A stretch of DNA of 64,000 nucleotides, taken from positions 42,913,152 through 42,977,151 of the forward strand of contig NC_088865.1 in assembly GCF_032884065.1 (NCBI RefSeq), given 5' to 3'. The DNA is from Artemia franciscana (lineage: Eukaryota; Arthropoda; Branchiopoda; Anostraca; Artemiidae). Position numbers and translations under genes: made by a program. This document shows positions 1-12,361 of the stretch, piece by piece. Every line of letters starts with the position of its first letter. Position 1 is the stretch's first letter. The notes under the pieces are model-generated. The model was given only the letters and a program-made list of their open reading frames with translations. It was not told the DNA's origin and did no database searches.

Positions 1-1264
1 TGCACCCCCTACCTTTTTTTACCCGGTGAAACCTATAGTTTCCCGATAGATCAAAATTTGGGATAATCATTTCCATCAAAATGGTTGAAAGTCTGAAACA
101 ATATACATACAGCAAAAATTATTGACGCAGTCCTTAGTGAGGTTACAAAACTAAGCAAGTGGTCAGTTTTCCAGATATACATTTTAGTGTCACCCCCGCC
201 CTTACATTTTACGCACTTTGGTTCTATACCGGTTTTATAAAAAGCTTGACAAATCCATCAAAGAGATCAGAAGTTAAAAGAATTTATTTAAAATTCTGTC
301 CAGCTTTAAGATGATCTTGTTAAAAAATCTATCACAAAGCAATTATTGCTATTGAAGTATTTGAAGTAATTCAAATAAGCAATGCTCTTAAAACTAATAT
401 TTATACCTTCTTGGAAGCAAGAACAACTGATCAGATACAAAGTTATTCATATAGGCTGCTAACCTACTTAAGTAAAATATATGCATAAGAAACTTGATTG
501 CTTCAGCATAAATCTGTCATTACCAATGGTTATCCAGAGGCCCTTAGTTTATCGTAAGATACGGTGAATTCTGAATGTATTTTACTTTGCTGGTTCTCTA
601 CTGATTGAGAAAATTGATACGCCACACCTTGGAATAGCTTGAAGGAAGTGGGTCAACAGATCGACTACGAAGATAGATCATCAATAAATGTTTTTCCGAT
701 TTGCATTTTACCAAAGAACCTTTTCATCTTAAGATATCTTGGTGTGGGATTATTTGGCATTTTTTCTAGCACTAATTTGCTACTTATAAGAAAAATTAAA
801 TTGCTGCTCCACGTTTAATATGATAACCATATTGGGAAAGTGGAATGGGTACAAATACCATTAGTTGGTTCAATCGCAGCACCTTTGGTAGACTAGGTAC
901 TTGGTAGACTATGGTAGATTAAATCTTGAAGACTAGGTTCAGTAGATCATTTTGGTCAAAGCAGACAAAGATTTGCTTCCTCCCAAGTAAAAAATGTGAA
1001 ACTGTGATAATGTAACATGGATAGAGTCCGGTCTTCTATACGTTTAAACTCAAAAGAAAAAAACTGATTACATTGAAATAGATTTGTCTTTCTCTTTACA
1101 ATTTTGATTTTTGCTATTTTTTTTTCTCAAAACACTGATAAGGCAACATGAAGGATTAAAAAAAATCAATCAAATTCAAGAGGAGACTCAGTTGTCAAAA
1201 CGGTAGCACGATAAATAAATTTAGATCGAAAAAAAATTTGCAGTGTCAGGCTACTAAGAAACAA
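1..1264. other. AT-rich region without a recognised gene
   Basis: No open frame with coding character and no convincing exon was seen on either strand. The first 250 bases contain C-rich runs of the sort seen in the interspersed repeats further on, so part of it may be an old repeat. Confidence 0.5.
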
Positions 1265-2895
1265 AAAACGGATGCTAAAAGCATCCGGATAGCATCAATA
1301 AATTTGATGCTAAAAGATACATAAAAAAAATCGGATTTTCATGCTGATTTTAAATATATAAGTTTTATCAAATTTAGTTTTTGTCATCAAAAGTTACGAG
1401 CCTGAGAAAATTTGCCTTATTTTGGAAAGTAGGGGGAAACACCCCCTAAAAGTCATAGAAAATTTCATATCTACAAAAATGTGGAGTTTCGTATTTTTTG
1501 CCAGAAGACAGATCACGGGTGCGTGTTTATTTGTTTTTTTGTTTTCTTTGTTTTTTCCCCAGGGGTCATCGTATCGACCAAGTGGTCCTAGAATGTCGCA
1601 AGAGGGCTCATTCTAACGGAAATGAAAAGTGCTAGTGCCCATTTTAAATGAACAAAAAATTGGGCACCTAGGCCCCCTCCCACGGTCATTTTTTCACAAA
1701 GTCAACAGATCAAAATTTTGAGATAGCCATTTTGTTCCGCATAGTCAAAAACCATAATAACTATGTCTTTGGGGATGACTTACTCCCCCACAGTCCTTGG
1801 GGGAGGGGCTGCAAGTTACAAACTTTGACCAGTGTTTACATACAGTAATGGTTATTGGGAAGCGTACAGACGTTTTCAGTGGGATTTTTTTGGTTTGGGG
1901 GTGGGGTTGAGGGGAGGGGGCTATGTGGGAGGATCTTTCCTTGGAGGAATATGTCATGGGGGAAGAGAAATTCAATGAAAGGGGCACGGGATTTTCTAGC
2001 ATTACTATAAAAAAAACAATGAAAAAATAAACATGAAAAGTTTTTTTCAATTGAAAGTAAGGAGTAGCATTAAAACTTAAAACGAACAGAGATTAATACG
2101 CATATAAGGGGTTCTAAAAATACTTTAGCATAAAGAGCGAGGTATTTAGGATAAGATAAATACCTCGCTCTTTATGCTAAAGTATTTTAGTAATTTGAAC
2201 TATTTATTCTACGGCCTTCCTGATTCAGGGGTTATTCTTAAAGAATTGGGACAAAACTTAAGATTTAGTGTAAAGAGCGAGGTATTAACAAGGGGACAGA
2301 CCCCCTCATATACATAGTAAAAATATAAGAATATAAAAGTTTGTTACGTAAGTTAATTCTTAAGTTCCGTATATTTTTTACTAATAGAAAAGTTCGTTAA
2401 AAATTAAAAGTTTTAGTTGCTTTTTTAGTAACCGAAAAATTGGAGGGCAACTGGGGTCCTTCCCCACCCCTTATTTCTCAAAATCGTCTGAACAAAACTA
2501 AGAGAAAGCCATTTAGCCATAAAAAATATAAATATGCAAATTTCATTTTAATAATATATGTGCGGAGAGCCAAAATCAAACATGTATTAATTCAAAAACG
2601 TTCAGAAATTAAATAAAAAAACTAGTTTTTTTAACTGAAAGTAAGGAGCGACATTAAAACTTAAAACGAACAGAAATTACTCCGTATATGAAATGGGTTG
2701 TCTCCTCCGCAATCCCTCGCTCTGTACGCTAAAGTTTAACTCATTGCCACAGTTCTACTTTTTATTTAAAAACTTTAGCGTAAAGAGCGAGGGATTGCGG
2801 AGGGGACAACCCATTTCATATACGGAGTAATTTCCGTTCGTTTTAAGTTTTAAGGTCGCTCCTTACTTTCAGTTAAAAAAAAACTAGTTTTTTTT
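1265..2895 (+). repeat. Long copy of a dispersed repeat family (TIR-like, non-coding)
   Basis: This stretch is colinear with 34960-36410. Shared landmarks in order are 'cgagcctgagaaaatttgc', 'cagatcacgggtgcgtg', a block around 'actttgaccagtgtttac', then the 'ctgaaagtaagg' block and the hairpin module. Partial copies lie at 7505-8395, 10685-11470 and 14425-15000. The left end of the family ('aactgtaagtaaggagcgac', seen best near 14440) and the right end (complement of 'aactgaaagtaaggagcg') resemble an inverted terminal repeat, which suggests a non-autonomous DNA transposon. No transposase was seen. Small open frames inside it are not considered genes. Confidence 0.6.
2117..2188. repeat. Perfect 32-bp inverted repeat (hairpin)
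   Basis: Arms 2117-2148 and 2157-2188 are exact reverse complements separated by an 8-base loop (ggataaga). The arms carry the family motif 'taaagagcgaggtattta'. The match is perfect although the surrounding repeat copies are diverged. Confidence 0.85.
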
Positions 2896-2898
2896 ATT
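2618..2898. repeat. Hairpin MITE
   Basis: Two arms of roughly 110-130 bases (about 2618-2729 and 2767-2898) are near-perfect reverse complements around a loop of about 40 bases. Outer motif 'actgaaagtaaggagcgac', inner motif 'cctcgctctgtacgctaaag'. The same arms recur at 23598-23830 and, more diverged, at 43080-43345. Confidence 0.75.
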
Positions 2899-5079
2899 TA
2901 ATCATAAGATGGACCGCAGATGAAAAACGAATTGCTTAATAGATTTTCTGATGCGTCAATTGTTATGAAATTTCTCCTCAACAAGCCAACTGAATTGCGT
3001 TAGTGGTAAGAATCTAGATTTTCTTTTTCTTTTGAATTAGTAGTTCTTCAGTCCTGGCTCCAGGGCTCCAGTCACAAAAATCCGTTCACAACGCAAAAGT
3101 GTCCATTTCTTTTATTTATTCCTTTTTATTATTTTCAAATAATAAATTTTCTGGAATCTACTATCTTCTGTGGTAGCCTCTGTAGTATTTTTTTTTGTGG
3201 AAGGAAAATTAGAGCCATTGAGTAGTCTCTACGAATTGGTGAATCTAACAAAATTAAATAGCTTTGTTTTGATATAAATTAAATAATAATATCTAATTGT
3301 CTTCCAGGTGATTATTTGCAACTTGTTAATTCAACGAAATACACTCAAAAATCAAACAAGTGACAAGAAAACCAGTTTCATAACCACAAAGACAAGTGAC
3401 GTGTATGTGCGCAGGCATAGCCTAAATTATATTCTTTTGCAAATAAAGGTTATATGAAGGTTATATTTATTTAAGATTACCTTCAATTCTTCGGTGTGTT
3501 TCGCTCAATTAACAAGTACTCTTTATTTTGTCTTTTCTTAAACTTTGATTGGCCTTTTACACCTACGTTTATTAAATGGTATTCTTTTATCAAAATAAAA
3601 AGTTCTAATTTCCAAACAAAATAGAGCAGTATTCGCAAGCTAAACTATAAGTTTGCTTCTTTTATTTCTAAGCTTAAAAAACCTATAACTATTAAAAGGA
3701 GTGTGCCATCCCCTCACTTCCTTCCCTTACTGTACTCACCATTACCGCATGCTTATTGTGAGCCATTTTACTGAAAATAGCAAAATTTTTGGTGGTATTT
3801 TCAAATTTTGGGATTATCCTCCCCCTTCCTCTCTGGCGAAATCAAAATCTCAAGGGTATGTCAAGATGGAAATTTTAAAGCTTCGTTGGGTACAACATAA
3901 CTAATCTCCATAGTTAGAGGAACTAGTAGAACAAGAAGAATTGCCTCAAACACTATGAGAAATTTTCAAACACTATATTTTATATTGATGCGTAATTAAA
4001 TACATCCACTTAAAATTATTTAACGTAATTATTTCAACACTTTTCCTAAAAAAAAACTACTCGATGTTAAACTTTTACAAAGGGTAAAACATTTAAGACA
4101 CTTGTCTTATTGACTAGCAGATGTGCTTGTATAAATTGCACTTTTTTATGTCATAAAACTCAAAAGCGAATTTATCTGAGACAGGCTATAATTTTAGGAC
4201 ACTACACTATAAAAAAGAAAAAAAAATATTATTTCACACCAATGGGAACATTGCATTCGTTAAGTTTCGTTTATCAGAGAAAATAATAATTTTTTTGGAA
4301 ATCTGGAGGCAGAAATAGCTGGACACCCAACTTTCCGCAGCTATTCAAGTGAAGTAAAATGTTTTGTTGCATGCTTTAGATACAGTTTATAATGGTTATA
4401 CAGTATAATGGTTATACAGATAATACAGTTAATAATGTTTTGTTACATGATTGATAAAGTTACAGCTTTATCAATAAAGTTGGAAATTAGTGTCAACAAT
4501 ATTTTTACTTTTATTGATTTATTTTATTTATTGCATTATTTTACTGAGTGCAATGGATAATTTTGACACCAGATATGTATATGATAAAAACGTACACAAA
4601 CTCTAAAAAGGAGGATTTTTAAATAACAAAATTTGAACGGCACTAAAACCAAATATTCATTGGAAATTTGGCCTTCATATAAGAAAAAAATAGTTACAAT
4701 TAAAAACACAAATAGAATATTTAAACACAGAGTAGCTTTTCTCACATTATCAAAAGCAGGTAAACCAAGTGCCATATTTAAAATTCTTTTGAGCCAAAAT
4801 TCCTCTCTCTTTTTACTAAAAGTTTTTTTTTTTTAGAACCATGTGGTAGAACCTAACTTTTCTTTCAATTTACTCATTCAAAATTTCACACAAGTAAAAA
4901 TGAAAAAAAAAGGTTTTAAGAAGATGTGACTAATTGGGATTCCTTACAGGCATTTGTTTATGACAGATCTTACGAGTGGACTCTTCAGTGGTGAACCAAT
5001 GTAATCAAAATAAAATACATTTTTTTTACCGTGGCAGAATAGGAAAGTTTTATTTTTTTCCTTCTTTGACCAAATTTAG
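2899..5079. other. No recognised gene
   Basis: AT-rich sequence with scattered stops in all frames. An open frame at 3701-3904 has no coding character. Nothing else could be assigned. Confidence 0.4.
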
Positions 5080-5203
5080 TCCAACGGCAACATTGACAAC
5101 ACATCGACAAAATGATACCACCATGCTAACCAATATTTACGAATTGGAGCCAACCCTAATGAGAGTGGGACTGCCCGCACCTAAACCCTCAGAACTGTTG
5201 TAA
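5080..5203 (+). CDS. Candidate terminal exon A, unknown protein
   Basis: Not recognised. A pyrimidine-rich tract ending 'gaccaaatttag' gives a plausible 3' splice site at 5078-5079. The following frame reads 40 codons to TAA, starting with PTATLTTHRQND and ending LPAPKPSELL, with a tyrosine in the context NIYELEPTLM. Composition is hydrophilic and not AT-driven, unlike the shadows around it. The exon would begin with the third base of a codon (phase 2), the same phase as exon B at 12232 on the same strand. This allows, but does not prove, that A and B are alternative last exons of one gene whose earlier exons lie left of the window. No polyadenylation site was assigned. It could also be a chance open stretch. 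Confidence 0.35.
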
Positions 5204-6259
5204 TATCAGTTTAATTTCAATATCAAAGATTATTTTCTTAATAGTATGGGTTTTATTTGTTAAAAAATAGACAAAAATAATAACAAAATAAAAATTGGAC
5301 TGATATGACGTATTGAAACCTTAAAAGGGTAGTTTAAAACTTAAATTTACTGTTTGTTTTATTTTCTATTCATCTTAGGACTTTCTTACTTTCTTTGCCC
5401 ATAGAAGAATTTTCTATCTTTATGATTGACTTGCTTTTCGTATTTCAATTTCGTTCGTTTTAGGTTAAATTTATTCATTCATATTAATTCCTGTTCATTT
5501 TAGATTTAATACTTTGTATCATTTTTGGCTGTAATATTGTCTGATCCCCATTCTGTAGACCTCCTTGAGTATTAACACTTCTTAATTCGTCGACAGACAA
5601 TTAAAAAAAGAATAATAAAAAGAAGTTTGAAAGGAAAATCTTGAAAATGAAAGTTTCAAATGACAGAAAAGTTGTGTACTTCCATTCGAGTTATAAAGGG
5701 AAGTAGATTTTTTATTTTTCTAAAAAGTTTGGTTGAAGATATTGCTTGGACTGTTTTTCCTTAGAGATTGTAATGGGTCTAATGACAACATTCAAAAGTT
5801 GATCTGTAAGGGGCCCTTGGGCACTTTCAATGTGAAATGGAAAAAAAGTGGCAAAACTAGATATTATCTATAAAGGTAAGCAGATTTTTTCTTAATTTTC
5901 ACTTATTTGTTCTAATATTAAGTTTAAGTTTTCCTTTGAACTTCAGTGTTCCAATCTAAATAATAAAAAAACTACCTGAAACATGGTAAAGCTATGTTTT
6001 TTTTGCATCCTATTTGGTTTCTGATGTCATTTGGGATTTCTTGTAATGTCCGTTTCAAACATTTTCAAAAACTGCATCCCCAAAATTCGTATGGAAAGTA
6101 AGTAACATTTTCATGATTTACAAATTTAAAGGCCCCCAAACTCAATAGAAAAGTACTGGCGCACCCTTACAGACTACATCCTTAATTGAACCAATAAATA
6201 ATTCTTCCTTTTGTAAGAATTGATTGGTTAATTAGTTCATCTATGTGGAAGCTTAAGCC

Positions 6260-6312
<53 letters not shown>

Positions 6313-7504
6313 TTATGCTCGGCCTGATTGGTTATTCTGCATCGAAATATTAGCCAGTATAAAGACAGAAGAGATTTGGAGTCACCACACTGCTTAAAAG
6401 CAGTCCTCTCTTCTCGTGGACTCTTTACGTGCACATTACAGCAATAACAGTTAAATCATTTACTACAACATTCTGGGTATAAAATAAAACTTAACAGTAC
6501 AAATAAAATTTATGTTTGAATGTCAAACTTTGCACAAGATTTTCAGTCATAATTAGTCTAGACCTTTGTAAAACAAAGATGATAATTCAATTGAAAAAGG
6601 CAAGATATTCTGATATATTTGTAAGAATATTACTGAGGTAAGAGATATTATTTGCATGGTGCAATATTATTTCCGCATTAGGATTCTTTTTTAATATTTG
6701 GCGTTCAAGAGAAAAAGATAATGATAACCGTAAAGGAAAAGAAAAGAAATAGAGGAACAAATAAATGGCCAAAGTTATAGAATGCATCACATACGCAAGT
6801 ACAACCATCCATAAAATACCTTTGTTTGGCAATCTCGTTCCTGAAGTTGAAAACGATAATGCAAGCAATGACAGTCCCTTTAAACTTCACCGACTAATAA
6901 CATATACCCAATACCATAAAATAAAACCCGCACGATGAACTTAACCTAAAGATAAATAGTAGAATTTTCTAGAAAACAGACAAATTTACAAGAAAACAAT
7001 TTATGTTACAAGTCTTACAATCTACTATAGTTACATACGAAATCAAAATTGTGTTGTTTCAAACAGGGCTTTCAATATCTTCAAATTTTGGGGATTTCCC
7101 CAAAAATCTGTGTGTCTCCCCGAAGAAAAATTGGTTTCACTAATCCCCCAATTTTCCCAGAAAATTCTCAAACCACGTTGCCACCCCTAGTGATTTATCA
7201 GCGACTATCCACCCCTAGTGAATGCTACAAGGTTTTCTCATCTTTTTCGGTGGAAAAATTTGTTTCAAATATGGAATGTAATAAGATTTAGTTGGATAAT
7301 GAACATCGACGGATAGAAAAAATTGTTTTGAGAGCTGGATCGAAAGTATAAACTCTGTTTCCTTTGGCTATTTTTAAGTTTCGGACACACTATATTTGTG
7401 TTTAACACATAGTGATTTTGCAGATTTATTTTAAGTTATAGTAAGCCGAAAATCTGATTATTTTATCTTTATTCAGCGTTCAATATTCTATATAAATACG
7501 GCAG
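5204..7504. other. No recognised gene
   Basis: Low-complexity AT-rich sequence, including a long poly-A tract at 6263-6310. Short open frames on both strands (for example 6587-6868 minus) lack coding character. Confidence 0.4.
6263..6310. repeat. Poly-A tract of 48 bases
   Basis: Uninterrupted A run. Left flank 'cttaagccagt'; right flank 'tgttatgctcggcc'. It could be the tail of an old retroposed sequence, but no body or target duplication was identified. Confidence 0.9.
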
Positions 7505-8395
7505 TCGTCAAAAAGTTTATGGTAACAAACTGTAGAGAAGGAGCGAAGCTGCTCAATAGTACACGAAACTCAAAAAAAAAATTATATTAATAGTTTCATC
7601 AAAAGAATTAGCTTATTATTTATGTTGAATCCAAATATATAAGCTTCATTATATTCAGTATCGGATTTTCGCAAAAGGAGATGAATAATCCCCAAAAGTC
7701 AAAGAATCTTGTCAAAAATCACACCATCCGATTCAGTGCATCAGACGTCCTTATTGTAGAGGTTTGAAGCTCTTATCTGTAAAAATATGGAACTCCATAT
7801 TTTGTCAGAAGAAAGATCACGGGTGCTTGTTTATTATTATTTTTTTCTTTCTTTTCTCATGGACTGTCAGGGGCTATCATATACTGCCCTTTTCATGGGA
7901 CAAAAAAGATTGGAGGAGAACTAGACCCGCCTTCTACGCCCCTTTTTCACAAAAAAATTGTCTGATCAAAGTTTTGAGATATACATTTTATCCAGCATAG
8001 TTGAGATATCTAACAACTATCCCTTTGGACACAACGTGACACTCACAGACCCTGGGGTTGGTCTTTAGCATGTAAAATTTGCCCAAGATTTCTGTTTAAT
8101 ATTTGTTATTTGGAAGTATGCGTATATTTTTCGAGTGAGGAGGGTGGAACTTTCTGTTAGAGGGATTTTCCGTCAGGAGAATTTTCCATGGGGAAAGAAT
8201 ATTTGGTGGGAAAAACCTGTCAGGGGGAATTTTACCCGTGGAGATGTTCAGGCTAATTGTTTCTCGCAGGGTTGAGTTTCCTGACATTATTTAAAAAGTA
8301 AACAGACATGCAACCCTCCTCATACATGTAACAATTTATGTTCGTTTTAATTTTTTATGTTGCTCCTTAGTTTCAGTTGAAAACACTTGTTGTTT
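7505..8395 (+). repeat. Partial copy of the dispersed repeat family
   Basis: Begins with 'ggtaacaaactgtagagaagg' type sequence and contains the family landmarks 'aagatcacgggtgcttg' and a run of G-rich 'ggggaattttaccc' segments, ending near 'tgctccttagtttcagttga'. Related to 1265-2895, 10685-11470 and 14425-15000. Confidence 0.55.
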
Positions 8396-9309
8396 ATTTT
8401 TATTGAGTTCCTGGCTTAAGTTCATGTCCGCTTGCAGAGGAATAATCATTTATTCGGTGAAATTATACACAAGTTGCTGCTTTCTGTGCAATTACCGCCT
8501 TTCCGTACTTTATTGCCATCTCTCTAAAATTAAGCGTCATAAAAGCCTCGTCTTCGGGCTAAAACCATAAAGTAACAAAGATAATATAATGTAAAAGCTA
8601 AAGTAATCCAGTGCCAGAGTATATTTAAAACATTTGTCATACTTTGAAAACAATTTTGAAATTTTGACCGCAATATCAGCAATAAGGGTTTTTTCAGCTA
8701 GCAGTCCCTGTCCCGCCATTTGGCTCTAGAACCCACTTTGTCAAATACTTGATTCCCCATGCGATTTCAAGTCCTGCCAGAGCCTAAAAACGAAGCTAAA
8801 ACCAATTTAAGTGTCCGGATTTTTGTAACGAAATTCCGTTTCATGTTTGTCACAGAAAATTCCTCGAATTTTAAAGACTTGTTCTCATATTTTAAGAGTC
8901 GAGAGTGAAAGCGCTGGTTCCAAAGTAGTATAAGACCAAATAAAATAATTATTAAAATAATGTAACGAAAGTGTAACAAATGGCAAATGAAAAAGAATAA
9001 GAAGTTCTGGGGCTTATATATATCCGATATTTTCTTTAAATCTATTTTTCCAGTGTTTCCTTTCATTTTCTGTATAACTCCAAAGGATCAAAATCTCTTA
9101 TTTCTCCACTAGAAGTACCATTGCTCTTAAAAATCAAATCTGATTATATACAACACAAAATCAGAACATACATATAATCTCTGTGCAACCTTGCTTCCTT
9201 TTAAAAGCTATAATCCAAGAAAATACACATTACACCTTAATGGAATAAAAATTTTATAAAGATAAACGAATTCAGTTGTGGGACATGTCTTGCAACAACA
9301 GATTTTCTC
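8396..9309. other. No recognised gene
   Basis: A minus-strand open frame at 8767-9066 contains a hydrophobic stretch, but codon use is AT-driven and no splice context supports it. Confidence 0.4.
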
Positions 9310-9500
9310 CTCACTAATACGACATAGTCTCGATTCTGCCAAAGAATAATGTAGATTTTTCATCATGAGATGAAGAAACCAAAAAACACCAAAAATTCTC
9401 GTCTGGTTTGCAAATAACTATGCTGCAAGTAAAATTTGCTTTTCCCATATGCTTACCGCAATTCATTTGTTGTGCAGTCAAAAAAGATTTTAAGCTGTCA
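9310..9500 (-). pseudogene. Possible third, strongly decayed copy of the KGAGYG exon
   Basis: On the minus strand this stretch keeps pieces that line up with the terminal exon at 9722-10052: 'tgactgcacaacaaatga' against 'tgactgctcagcagatag', and further on 'cttcatctcatg' followed by 'cattattctttggcag' against 'cttcatctcatatttgg' and 'cattattcgcag'. Spacing is roughly kept, but the reading frame is lost and the middle is not alignable by eye. The call rests on these anchors and their order, next to another decayed copy at 9541-9720. Confidence 0.35.
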
Positions 9501-9540
9501 AAACAAAGCTTTTTACTTCACTGTTAGGTTGTAGCATCAC

Positions 9541-9720
9541 CTATTATATAATAAAGCAGAAGCTCCAAACATGAGAAGACAACATTTCATATAAAAAATA
9601 AGTCAAATCTAGCTGCTGTATAATATCACAATTAGAAAAATCACTTTTTTTAAAACCGCAATCAATCGGTCGAGCACTCAGATAAAGAGCTTGAGCAGTA
9701 AATTGACAGCTTCTCACTAA
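9541..9720 (-). pseudogene. Decayed tandem copy of the KGAGYG exon
   Basis: On the minus strand this sequence, directly behind the stop codon of the exon at 9722-10052, aligns to that exon's last ~150 bases. The clearest stretch reads 'tattatacagcagctagat' where the intact exon has 'tattataaaggagctggat', followed by 'gaaatgttgtcttctcat' against 'aaaatgtcttcatctcat'. The frame still translates an FTAQ block, but the KGAGYG core is lost. It is best read as a duplicated 3' exon that has degenerated. An alternative is a diverged functional second last exon, but no good splice acceptor was seen. Confidence 0.5.
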
Positions 9721-9721
9721 A

Positions 9722-10052
9722 CTAGCAAGACACATTACCAAGCAGGGCTGCGAATAATGCAGCTCCTCCAAATATGAGATGAAGACATTTTGTGTAGAAC
9801 ATAAGTCCATATCCAGCTCCTTTATAATACTGCCATAAAGAAAATCGGTTTGTCTGATTTGTACTGTCTATCTGCTGAGCAGTCAAGAAAAGAATAGTTC
9901 CAAAATGTTCCAGATACTCCTGATATTCGAGTATTCTATCGTTCGAAAAGATCTCTACGAACCTTGGTAGATTGAGCTCAGGAATATTAGGAATATTATT
10001 GACTTCAGGAGGTGACTTTTTTTCTGGATTTTGGGTGGTATTGAGACTGTTG
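9722..10052 (-). CDS. Terminal exon of an unrecognised protein (KGAGYG family, member 1)
   Basis: Family not recognised. The exon follows a strong 3' splice site (nine T's then ccag) and encodes 109 residues to a TAG stop. Visible parts: an Asn/Pro/Lys-rich start, LPRFVEIFSNDR, an LTAQQIDSTNQT block, KGAGYG, a hydrophobic stretch LIFGGAALFAALLG, and cysteine as the last residue. The plus-strand exon at 51490-51772 is paralogous: about 24 of 46 residues are identical by hand alignment over EHFGT...KCLH. The exon begins with the third base of a codon, which matches the donor phase of the exon at 22832-22966 on the same strand. The hydrophobic C-terminus suggests membrane association, which is inference. 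Two decayed copies lie directly downstream. Confidence 0.65.
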
Positions 10053-10684
10053 CTGGAAAAAAAAATCAATTTTAATTTACTATTTAATCCGTTTTTAACT
10101 AAAGTTCAGGTTATTTAACAGCTATTATAAAACTAAAAAATTAATATTGTAGTGCTATTGATCTCTCATTAACCATATTCTGAAGTTATGAAAAGTTTAC
10201 CACATATTGAAAATTTTTTTTGCTTTTCTTAGGTTTTTCCAGAAGGTTGATTTTATATAGTTGGTTTTGATTGTTTCGTATTGATGTAAATTAGATACTA
10301 TTTAAATCTATTTTTATTGTTACATATCATACGGACAGATTGGTTTATCTCTTTTACTTTCTTTCTACGTTATGCATAGTTTTCATTTTTTTACACTGTC
10401 TCTTTATTTTTTTTATCTCTTTATATTTGCGCTAGCTAAAACTTATTTTATACTTACCTATTTTAGAAGCTAATTAAATGTTAATTGAAATTTACAAAAA
10501 AAGAGAAATATCTTGTCAGAAAGCTTCTTATAATAAAAAGAAAAAAATAAGCTTGCATGAACAGTAAGTCTAGAGGTGAGGCACGGTAAGCCATCTTCAA
10601 TAAAAAAGTCTATTAACTGTGTAATAGTTATCTATATACAAATTGTACTTTGGATTCGACTGTTATTGTTATTATTAGCTAGTT
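10053..10684. other. Intron-like AT-rich sequence, no gene
   Basis: Sits directly upstream (minus strand) of the exon at 9722-10052. If the three-exon model holds it is the end of a ~12.8-kb intron. Confidence 0.4.
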
Positions 10685-11470
10685 GTCAAAAAGTCCATCG
10701 TAACAAACTGCAAGTAGGGAGGGATGGAGCTCAGTAGAAGCCTGAACACTAAAAAATAGAATTGTGTTATTAGTAGATACATCAAAAAAATTAGCTTATT
10801 ATGTTAGTTCTAAATATATAAGATTCATTAAATTTAGTGTTACCAGTCAAAACCCACGAGCCTAAAAAAATTTGAGTGACTTTCGTAAAAGGGGGAAAAT
10901 AATTCCTAGAAGCTAAAGAATCTTAATGATAATTACACCAACAGATTCAGAGTATCAGAAAATTCTACTGTAGAGGTTTCAAGCTCCCATTGGCAAAATT
11001 ATAGAATTTAGTTTTTTTTTTTTACCAGAAGAAAGATAACAGATGCGCGTTTATTTATTGTTGTCGCGGAAAAAAAATGCACGGAGGATAGGTTTCAGGC
11101 TTGATTTGAAAAACCATCAGATATTAAAATCTTCTTCAGAAGAAATTGTGCTAAGAAAAAATTTCGGCAGGAATCGTCCGCAAAAACTTTTCCAGGTGGA
11201 ATTTTCAGTGTGAATGGAATTGTCTAGGGGAAATTTTCCTGGTGGGGTGTTTTAAACTGAAGTAAGTTTTCCATCCAGGGAATTTATTGAGAGGAGAAGG
11301 GAATATTCATGGAGGGGAGGCAAATATCCTGGCATTATTAAAAAATGGTCAGAAATTAAAAAAAAATAAGTTCTTTCAACTGAAAGTAAGAAACAGCATC
11401 AAAACTTGAAACGAACAGAAATAATTACATATATAAGGAAGTCATCCCTTCTCATTTCCTCGCTCTTTGC
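10685..11470 (+). repeat. Partial copy of the dispersed repeat family
   Basis: Shares the family start ('aacaaactgcaagtagg'), 'acgagcctaaaaaaatttg', 'aagataacagatgcgcg' and the terminal 'caactgaaagtaag ... cgctcttt' block with 1265-2895. Confidence 0.55.
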
Positions 11471-12231
11471 TCTTTTATTGTACCAAAATACAACTTGAGA
11501 TCCATAAAGCACAATATTATATCAAACTCCTTCGATGTATTAATTTTTTTCAAATAAAATCAGATAGTGAATTTAAAACTTTAATGAAATTATTCAGTAT
11601 GCGAGGGGACTACCCCCTTCTACAACGACCAGTTTTAGCACTAAATCTTCTTAGTGTTTTAAAGATACTTTTTGCATCTATTTTGAATTCTTCAAGAGTC
11701 AATTCAAAAGTCTTTGTCTTTGAGCTGGTATTCTAAAAAAAAATATTGGGAAAAAATGGAACTTTAGAGTAAAGAGAGGCTTAGCAACGGGTAGTTCCTC
11801 TCATATAAGGCTGCCACCTACTAGCTTTGTGCGCTGCTATCTCTTTAACGAACAACTTTAAAGGTAACAATTTTGAATATCTAGAAACACCCTGAGTAAT
11901 AAACTTTTATTTATATATCGTAATCAAAACTGTGTTTTTAGAGTTTCCGTTTCCACTGAAAATTTCAGTTCTGAATTTCTAGTTTTTTATTACGAGTTCT
12001 TTGATCTAATGCTCAATTAAATGTAAAGGATGACTACTTCCTACATCAAACCTAAATTTAATTTTAATTTTAATATTTATATAACAATACAACGAGAATT
12101 ATATTCATCCCAGGGAAAGTTCTCCCATACGAAAATGTAATTGGACGGGGCTCTGAAAAATATACCATTAATCATACGATAATTGTACCCACGGTTTTTA
12201 ATGTGAATTCTTCGAAACAATATTTTTATAG
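11471..12231. other. No recognised gene
   Basis: The open frame at 11467-11736 begins inside the repeat and lacks coding character. The last bases before 12232 form the candidate splice acceptor of exon B. Confidence 0.4.
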
Positions 12232-12361
12232 GGATGCTTTTACTGGACCCCAACCGGTTGCAACAACCCGAGAAAACAGGAAGACACTAAATAATGTGGA
12301 TTCCGATTTCAGTCTCAGTGACAACACAGATCCTGGTAGTACTTACAAAACCCCTTTCTAA
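12232..12361 (+). CDS. Candidate terminal exon B, unknown protein
   Basis: Not recognised. A splice acceptor-like 'caatatttttatag' precedes a 42-codon frame to TAA that starts DAFTGPQPVATTREN and ends NTDPGSTYKTPF. Residue mix (Asp, Ser, Thr, Asn, Pro) and balanced codons look like a real hydrophilic C-terminal tail in an AT-rich background. As in exon A, the first exon base is the third base of a codon. A and B are therefore phase-interchangeable, so alternative last exons of one upstream gene are possible. An overlapping frame at 12294-12503 is treated as a shadow. Confidence 0.45.

Noticed and set aside
8767-9066. 99-residue frame with a hydrophobic segment
   Set aside because: AT-driven codons, no splice sites, no similarity to anything else in the window.
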